A DNA stretch of 64,000 nucleotides. Source: Parabacteroides sp. (GTDB lineage: Bacteria; Bacteroidota; Bacteroidia; Bacteroidales; Tannerellaceae). A program made the translations under genes and the position numbers. The stretch's first letter is position 1. Each line of letters opens with the position of its first letter. The notes beneath the pieces are model-generated. The model was given only the letters and a program-made list of their open reading frames with translations. It was not told where the DNA came from and ran no database searches. The DNA is taken from NCBI GenBank assembly GCA_017481945.1, contig JAFUOJ010000022.1, positions 1 to 64,000 on the forward strand, in the 5' to 3' direction. This document shows positions 59,637 to 64,000 of the stretch, one piece after another.

Positions 59637-60133
59637 TGATTTTAATTATTATAAACTCAGTTAGAGAGTCCTGGGCAAATGTGTAATAGACAGATAAAAA
59701 ACGTGGACTCTTGTATTTATCATACGATACGTTTTTATATCTTAAAACGTCTTTTCAAAAGTTTTATCTCATAGGCATTCTTTTTTAAGTTATAGTTTTT
59801 TAATTAGATATGCCAAATATAAGGAAATAATTTTAATTCTTGTTATCTATTCTACAAAGCTTTTAAAATACATCAGCGTTCTGCTTAGCTAAAGAAACAG
59901 CTAAGCAGAACTTAAAATCACTGATTTTAACAATAAATAATTTTATCAAAACTCAAGTAATAAAACATTTACGAAAGTTCTTTGTTTTTAAAAGATAACA
60001 ACACCATTATACTTCCATTTAAAAATTTCCCTTAAAAATATGTTTTAAAACAGATTAAAATAGTTTAGTTTATGAGTTTCTATCAATATTCAAAAAACAT
60101 TTTCTTACTTTTATCCCCACAAAAGACAACATT
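59637..60133. other. Intergenic region upstream of susC, with hairpins
   Basis: About 500 bases between divergent susC and the phosphodiesterase gene. It is very AT-rich. A -7-like CACATTTGC lies on the minus strand at 59675-59683, about 57 bases before susC. A perfect 13-bp inverted repeat GTTCTGCTTAGCT/AGCTAAGCAGAAC is at 59878-59890 and 59899-59911, followed by TTAAAATCACTGATTTTAA (59912-59930). A shorter ACGTTTT/AAAACGT repeat is at 59729-59750. No ORF of any merit. A TACTTTTAT box at 60106-60114 may serve the rightward gene. Confidence 0.6.
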
Positions 60134-60628
60134 ATGCGTAAGATTGGACTTCTTTCTGATACCCATGCTTGGTGGGATGATAAATATGCAGAGTACTTTG
60201 CGGAGTGTGACGAGATTTGGCATGCCGGAGATATAGGGTCAGAAGAGCTGGCTGTAAAATTAGCGACATTAAAACCATTACGGGCAGTTTGTGGAAATAT
60301 CGACGGACAATCACTCCGTCTACAATATCCATTAGTAGTGCACTTTCAAGTGGAAGAGGTAAAAGTAATGATGACACATATCGGTGGTTATCCAGGCCGT
60401 TATTATCCACCTATTCGGAAAGAATTATATGATACGCGCCCCAATCTTTTCATAGCTGGACATTCGCATATCCTAAAGGTCGTTTACGACCGGAGTCTAA
60501 ACTGCTTACATATCAATCCGGGAGCCGCCGGAAAAAGTGGTTTTCATCAAGTACGAACTTTAATCCGCTTCACCATTGACGGGAAGCAGATTAAAGACTT
60601 AGAAGTTATAGAATTAGGGCATCGGTAA
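60134..60628 (+). CDS. YfcE/MJ0936-type metallophosphodiesterase
   Basis: 164 residues, the small cytoplasmic calcineurin-like phosphodiesterase family. Metal ligands are visible in LLSDTHAWWDD, WHAGDIGS, VCGNIDGQ, MMTHIGGYPG and IAGHSHILK. E. coli YfcE hydrolyses phosphodiesters in vitro; the natural substrate is unknown. It has no signal peptide. It stands alone, converging on the ATPase gene 17 bases away. Confidence 0.92.
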   Translation: MRKIGLLSDTHAWWDDKYAEYFAECDEIWHAGDIGSEELAVKLATLKPLRAVCGNIDGQSLRLQYPLVVHFQVEEVKVMMTHIGGYPGRYYPPIRKELYDTRPNLFIAGHSHILKVVYDRSLNCLHINPGAAGKSGFHQVRTLIRFTIDGKQIKDLEVIELGHR

Positions 60629-60633
60629 CAAAG

Positions 60634-60656
60634 GAAGGGACTAAATTATCCCTTTC
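60634..60656. terminator. Weak hairpin between converging phosphodiesterase and ATPase genes
   Basis: AAGGGA (60635-60640) and TCCCTT (60649-60654) with an AT loop; T-rich on both sides. It overlaps the end of the ATPase gene. It is the only terminator-like structure in the 17-base gap. Confidence 0.35.
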
Positions 60657-63330
60657 TTGTTCTTTCAATCCATCGTCCAATTTCTCCTATCCAAAGGACA
60701 AGAGATGTCGATCCGATTATCATTCCCCAATCTTTCAACGGAAGCGGAACCACATTAAACATTTCTCCTCCAAACGTCACGATCAAATACTGACCTACAA
60801 TAATTAACAGAGCAACAGACAAGAAGCTCTTACAGCCTTTCAAATTGGCAAAAGCCGAGCGCCCCTCCATAAAGGCTTTCGCATTAAACATGTTCCAGAA
60901 CTGCAACATCACGAAGAAGGAAAAGAAGAAAGAGAGATCATGCGGCGTCAATCCATCTTGTGCATGGAAATGTAATAATAACCCCATCAAAATTATAACA
61001 AACGCCAATCCCACTCCAAAAATATTATAAGCCATCGGACGAGTAATAATAAAATCTCCTCCCTTACCACTCTTACGGGGTTTATCTTTCATTACAACTT
61101 CATTGGGTGGCAACGAAGCCAAAGCTCCTGCTGCAAACGTATCCATAATAAGGTTCACCCAAAGCATTTGAGTAATGGTCAACGGAGATTCTGTACCCAA
61201 TAAAGAGCCCAATAATACGATCAAACAAGCTGCCACATTAATCGTAAGCTGGAAAAGCAAAAACTTCTGAATGTTCCGATAAAGCGAACGCCCCCACATA
61301 ACTGCACGAGTAATACTACTAAAGGAATTATCTATAATCGTAATATCACTTGCCTCTTTAGCCACAGAGGTACCATCCCCCATAGAAAGCCCCACTTGTG
61401 CTGCTTTTAGAGCAGGAGCGTCATTGGTTCCATCCCCTGTTACTGCTACTACAGCGTCTTTCTGCTGTAATAATTGTACTAAACGTTGCTTATCTGTTGG
61501 ACGAGCACGACACATTATCTTTAAATCCAAAACACGATCCAAAGCCTCTTCATCACTCAACGCTTCAAAACCAGGTCCGGTAATGATATTACGTTCCGTA
61601 TCTTCAGCTTTCCAAATTCCTATTTGTCGTCCTATCTCTTTTGCAGTCCCCGGAGTATCTCCTGTTACAATTTTCACTCCAATACCGGCATTCAAACAGC
61701 TTTGCACTGCCGCTGGAACATCTGCACGAACCGGATCGGAGATAGCCACAATACCCACATAAGTCAAATCCGTATTATGTAAACGACCATTCACAAAGAA
61801 AGTAGTTTCTTCTCCTTCCTCAACAATCTGATAAGCAAATCCCAAAGTACGCATAGCCTGATTCTGATAAGCCAACAACTGCTTTTCAATCGTTTCTTTA
61901 CAAGCTGCCACCGGTTTATAAGTTCCATCAATAGCAACTCGATTACTATTTGCCAAAACAATTTCAGGTGCTCCCTTTACATATAATATACGTTTACCAA
62001 GCAAAGGAGACTTTACTACAGTTGCCATATATTTCCGCTCCGTCGAGAAAGTCAATTGTTCCAATACAGGAGCACTCTCCCGTAAATCTAAATAATTCTG
62101 TTGTTGACTATTTAACCATAATAACAAAGCTGCCTCTGTCGGGTTCCCTAATGTCTTGATTTTTTCTTCGGAGAAATCCAAAAAAGCAGTTGAATTTACA
62201 GAAATTCCCTCTTTAATCAGGTTACTCAATTCATCATCTCCCAACTGCTGGTTACTAAGGTTGTAGAATTTAGTTTCATGTACTTGCATTTGATTCTGCG
62301 TAAGGGTTCCTGTTTTATCCGTACAGATAACAGTAGTTGCTCCCATCGTCTCACAAGCATGCATCTTCCGAACAAGATTATTCGTCTTCAGCATACGATT
62401 CATACTCAATGCTAAACTCAACGTAACGCTCATCGGCAATCCCTCCGGCACTGAGACAACAATTAAAGTCACTGCTACCATAAAGATATTCAAGATATGC
62501 GAAATCAAATCCATTAACGGCATATCTGAAGAAGAGAGCAATACCTTTGTTAATAGAGCAATAAAGGTAATCGCAGCAATTGTGTACCCCGCCTTACTAA
62601 TCACATTTGCCAATCCAGCCAACTGCATTTGTAATGGAGTATCAATATTATTGTCGATCTGTGATCCCTCATATACCTTTCCATATCCGGTTTCGTCCCC
62701 TACTTTCTCTACCTGCATAACGCCATGTCCATCTACTACAGTCGTTCCACGCATAACAACATTAGAGGGATAGGTTGCTTCTCTGTCGAAATCAGCTTCA
62801 TTCGTTGTCTTACTAATAATCGGTTCTCCGGTCAAGGTTGATTCATTGATCTGCAAAGAGATTGCTTCTAACAACTGACCATCCGCCGGAACCTCTTCGC
62901 CTGTTTCCAAAACGACAACATCCCCTACCACGACCTCTTTACGAGGAACTTGGCAAATATTACCTTCCCGAATGACCTTAACCAATATATCATCATTCAC
63001 CGTATTCAATACGTCAAATGCTTTATTGGCTTTTACTTCAAAAAAGAATCCTACGCAAGAAGCCAACATAATCGCAAAAAAGATACCGATCGGTTCAAGA
63101 AAAGCGGTAAAGCCTTTAGCCTCCGGTCCCCAACAATGCACCCCTGCGATGACCATTGATAATAGCCAAGCAACCAATAAAATCTTAATAATAGGATCGT
63201 CGAATTTCTCTAAAAACTGGCTCCACAAAGAGGCTTTTTCTGGAGGTGTTAAAATATTCTTACCATGCAAACGTCTACTTTCTTCGACCTCTTGCTTAGT
63301 TAGTCCTTGATACTGATGTTTTTGTTCCAT
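60646..63330 (-). CDS. Calcium-translocating P-type ATPase (P2B-like)
   Basis: 894 residues. Cation transporter N-terminal domain (QGLTKQEVEESRRLHGKN), two membrane hairpins, actuator domain with TLTGEP, the PEGLPMSVTLSLALS helix, the phosphorylated aspartate D338 (CTDKTGTLTQNQ), nucleotide-binding domain with KGAPE, the hinge VTGDGTNDAPALKAAQVG, and six C-terminal membrane helices (NVAACLIV; LWVNLIMDTFAAGALA). The pattern is of calcium exporters of the plasma-membrane type. No C-terminal calmodulin-like extension. A plausible promoter lies 35-65 bases upstream. Confidence 0.93.
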   Translation of the reverse strand: MEQKHQYQGLTKQEVEESRRLHGKNILTPPEKASLWSQFLEKFDDPIIKILLVAWLLSMVIAGVHCWGPEAKGFTAFLEPIGIFFAIMLASCVGFFFEVKANKAFDVLNTVNDDILVKVIREGNICQVPRKEVVVGDVVVLETGEEVPADGQLLEAISLQINESTLTGEPIISKTTNEADFDREATYPSNVVMRGTTVVDGHGVMQVEKVGDETGYGKVYEGSQIDNNIDTPLQMQLAGLANVISKAGYTIAAITFIALLTKVLLSSSDMPLMDLISHILNIFMVAVTLIVVSVPEGLPMSVTLSLALSMNRMLKTNNLVRKMHACETMGATTVICTDKTGTLTQNQMQVHETKFYNLSNQQLGDDELSNLIKEGISVNSTAFLDFSEEKIKTLGNPTEAALLLWLNSQQQNYLDLRESAPVLEQLTFSTERKYMATVVKSPLLGKRILYVKGAPEIVLANSNRVAIDGTYKPVAACKETIEKQLLAYQNQAMRTLGFAYQIVEEGEETTFFVNGRLHNTDLTYVGIVAISDPVRADVPAAVQSCLNAGIGVKIVTGDTPGTAKEIGRQIGIWKAEDTERNIITGPGFEALSDEEALDRVLDLKIMCRARPTDKQRLVQLLQQKDAVVAVTGDGTNDAPALKAAQVGLSMGDGTSVAKEASDITIIDNSFSSITRAVMWGRSLYRNIQKFLLFQLTINVAACLIVLLGSLLGTESPLTITQMLWVNLIMDTFAAGALASLPPNEVVMKDKPRKSGKGGDFIITRPMAYNIFGVGLAFVIILMGLLLHFHAQDGLTPHDLSFFFSFFVMLQFWNMFNAKAFMEGRSAFANLKGCKSFLSVALLIIVGQYLIVTFGGEMFNVVPLPLKDWGMIIGSTSLVLWIGEIGRWIERTRKG

Positions 63331-63363
63331 GTGTTTATCTAATCTCTTACCAAAAATGAAACG

Positions 63364-63396
63364 GCAAATAAACGAAAGTTAATGTGAATACGCAAA
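63364..63396 (-). promoter_or_regulatory. Promoter candidate for the calcium ATPase gene
   Basis: Minus strand TTTGC (63392-63396), 19 bases, TTTATTTGC (63364-63372); one mismatch to the -7 consensus. Confidence 0.5.
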
Positions 63397-63439
63397 TATC
63401 CTGTGTTAATGTTTAATAGTAAGAAAAGATGCATCATCT

Positions 63440-63471
63440 ATTGCGCATTTATGGATCATTCGTATATTTGC
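63440..63471 (+). promoter_or_regulatory. Promoter of the small unit at 63507
   Basis: ATTGC (63440-63444), 18 bases, TATATTTGC (63463-63471): full -7 match and one mismatch in the -33 element, with the same spacing as the leu, ilv, rpsU and tRNA promoters. Confidence 0.65.
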
Positions 63472-63506
63472 GATATACAAAAAGACAATTAAACAAATAT
63501 TGAAAT

Positions 63507-63631
63507 ATGAAGACACAATTATGTAAAATCAGAAATTTGTTCATCCTTTCATCTCCGACAGTCACTGTTTGAATCCGCAATTTAATGACGACATATTGAG
63601 TTTCCGTCTGTGGGAACTGGTTGAAAAATAA
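63507..63631 (+). pseudogene. Short ORF broken by one missing A, or leader of an sRNA
   Basis: As written the ATG at 63507 gives only 21 codons (MKTQLCKIRNLFILSSPTVTV). If the A4 run at 63525-63528 had five A, the frame would run 41 codons to TAA at 63629-63631, ending FNDDILSFRLWELVEK, which looks more like protein than the stopped frame. It has a consensus promoter upstream and a terminator 29 bases downstream, so a transcript of about 240 bases is likely. I do not recognise the peptide. It could be a decayed small gene, a sequencing error or a non-coding RNA. Confidence 0.4.
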
Positions 63632-63659
63632 GAAAAGATTAAGGTAGTGCAAAAGAATA

Positions 63660-63721
63660 GCTGCCGAGGAAATTTTTATCCGATAAGCAGGGAAGAAATT
63701 TTTTCTCGGCAGCCATTTTTT
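63660..63721 (+). terminator. Terminator of the small unit
   Basis: GCTGCCGAG (63660-63668) pairs perfectly with CTCGGCAGC (63705-63713), with a partly paired AT-rich interior, followed by CATTTTTTG. It also lies just past the stop of the converging radical SAM gene (63731), which may share it. Confidence 0.8.
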
Positions 63722-63730
63722 GTTGGATGC

Positions 63731-64000
63731 CTATCGAAATAAACGTCCTTGCCTTGCGTTTCGTTCGGAAATATGCTTATTTACTTTTGCGGTAAACTCA
63801 AAATTCTTCAATCCCCAATCAGGAGCGATTAACAACTCTTTCGGAGACTGGGACACGAATCGTTCTACCACAATCTGTGGATTCAATCGTTCTATAAAAT
63901 CAATCACCAACTCTATATATTCATCTGCTGTATATAGATGAAATTGTTCAGGGTGTTCGGTATATTCCTTAGCCATGCGGGTATTCCGAATCAGTTGCAG
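63731..64000 (-). CDS. C-terminal end of a TIGR01212-type radical SAM protein (partial)
   Basis: The frame is open from the window edge; 89 residues are visible, ending LKNFEFTAKVNKHISERNARQGRLFR. The stretch DFIERLNPQIVVERFVSQSPKELLIAPDWGLKN is characteristic of the C-terminus of the YhcC/TIGR01212 radical SAM family, whose substrate is unknown. The cysteine cluster and the start are outside the window. Confidence 0.85.
   Translation of the reverse strand: MQLIRNTRMAKEYTEHPEQFHLYTADEYIELVIDFIERLNPQIVVERFVSQSPKELLIAPDWGLKNFEFTAKVNKHISERNARQGRLFR

Noticed and set aside
63449..63652. A 67-codon minus-strand ORF in the small unit
   Set aside because: It runs against the consensus promoter and terminator and its composition is that of random AT-rich sequence.

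Overview
The window looks like chromosomal DNA from a member of the Bacteroidales. The evidence is a SusC/SusD pair, the Bacteroidota promoter pattern (TTTG about 19-20 bases upstream of TAnnTTTG), a DUF4837 lipoprotein, lipoproteins with acidic residues after the lipid cysteine, and a leuA-leuC-leuD-(second leuA-like)-leuB operon. A Parabacteroides-like source is my guess from general family content, with low confidence. I see no rRNA operon, insertion sequence, prophage or CRISPR array; almost everything is core metabolism and information processing.

Layout. 1-858: the 3' part of a frameshifted 6-bladed beta-propeller gene. 1051-14507: a leftward information-processing block in the classic order tRNA-Thr, tRNA-Tyr, tRNA-Gly, tRNA-Thr, tuf, tRNA-Trp, secE, nusG, rplK, rplA, rplJ, rplL, rpoB, rpoC, followed by a DUF3467 gene. 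14525-16074: rpsU-xerC-hpf. 16103-22614: mtnA, an aminopeptidase P, a gamma-carbonic-anhydrase-like protein, an MscS channel, a TPR protein, a 42-bp repeat array and a DUF6261-like gene. 22698-29096: the leucine operon with its own leader peptide and attenuator. 29261-30436: a phosphatase-like protein. 30554-36786: the isoleucine/valine operon ilvD-ilvB-ilvN-thioesterase-ilvC, also with leader peptide and attenuator. 36988-44454: a second metallophosphoesterase, a MalY-type C-S lyase, SlyD, AroC, a hydroxyacid dehydrogenase, RlmH, NadC and a flavodoxin-like protein. 44531-46841: an ECF sigma operon. 46974-53913: a sugar N-acetyltransferase, two rRNA methyltransferases, a second 42-bp repeat array, a DUF4837 lipoprotein, and ppk with an overlapping membrane-anchored HTH protein. 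54051-59636: a SusC/SusD locus with an endonuclease/phosphatase-family lipoprotein. 60134-64000: a YfcE-type phosphodiesterase, a calcium P-type ATPase, a small unrecognised transcription unit, and the end of a radical SAM gene.

How it works together. The ilv and leu operons, about 7 kb apart and on the same strand, form a complete branched-chain amino acid set. Each starts from a near-identical promoter and each has a short leader ORF rich in its own end-product codons followed by a terminator hairpin, so both appear to be controlled by translation-coupled attenuation. The same promoter geometry (TTTGS-N18-TAnnTTTGC) also drives rpsU and the tRNA-tuf-rpo block.

The most unusual signal is a pair of repeat arrays 28 kb apart (21574-21801 and 49732-49959). 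Both are built from the 18-bp palindrome TAATGTAA-NN-TTACATTA repeated at exactly 42 bp, with a second, weaker inverted repeat (TTGYA-CCCC-TRCAA) exactly half-way between. Forty-two bp is four turns of B-DNA, so all sites lie on one helical face. I do not recognise this element.
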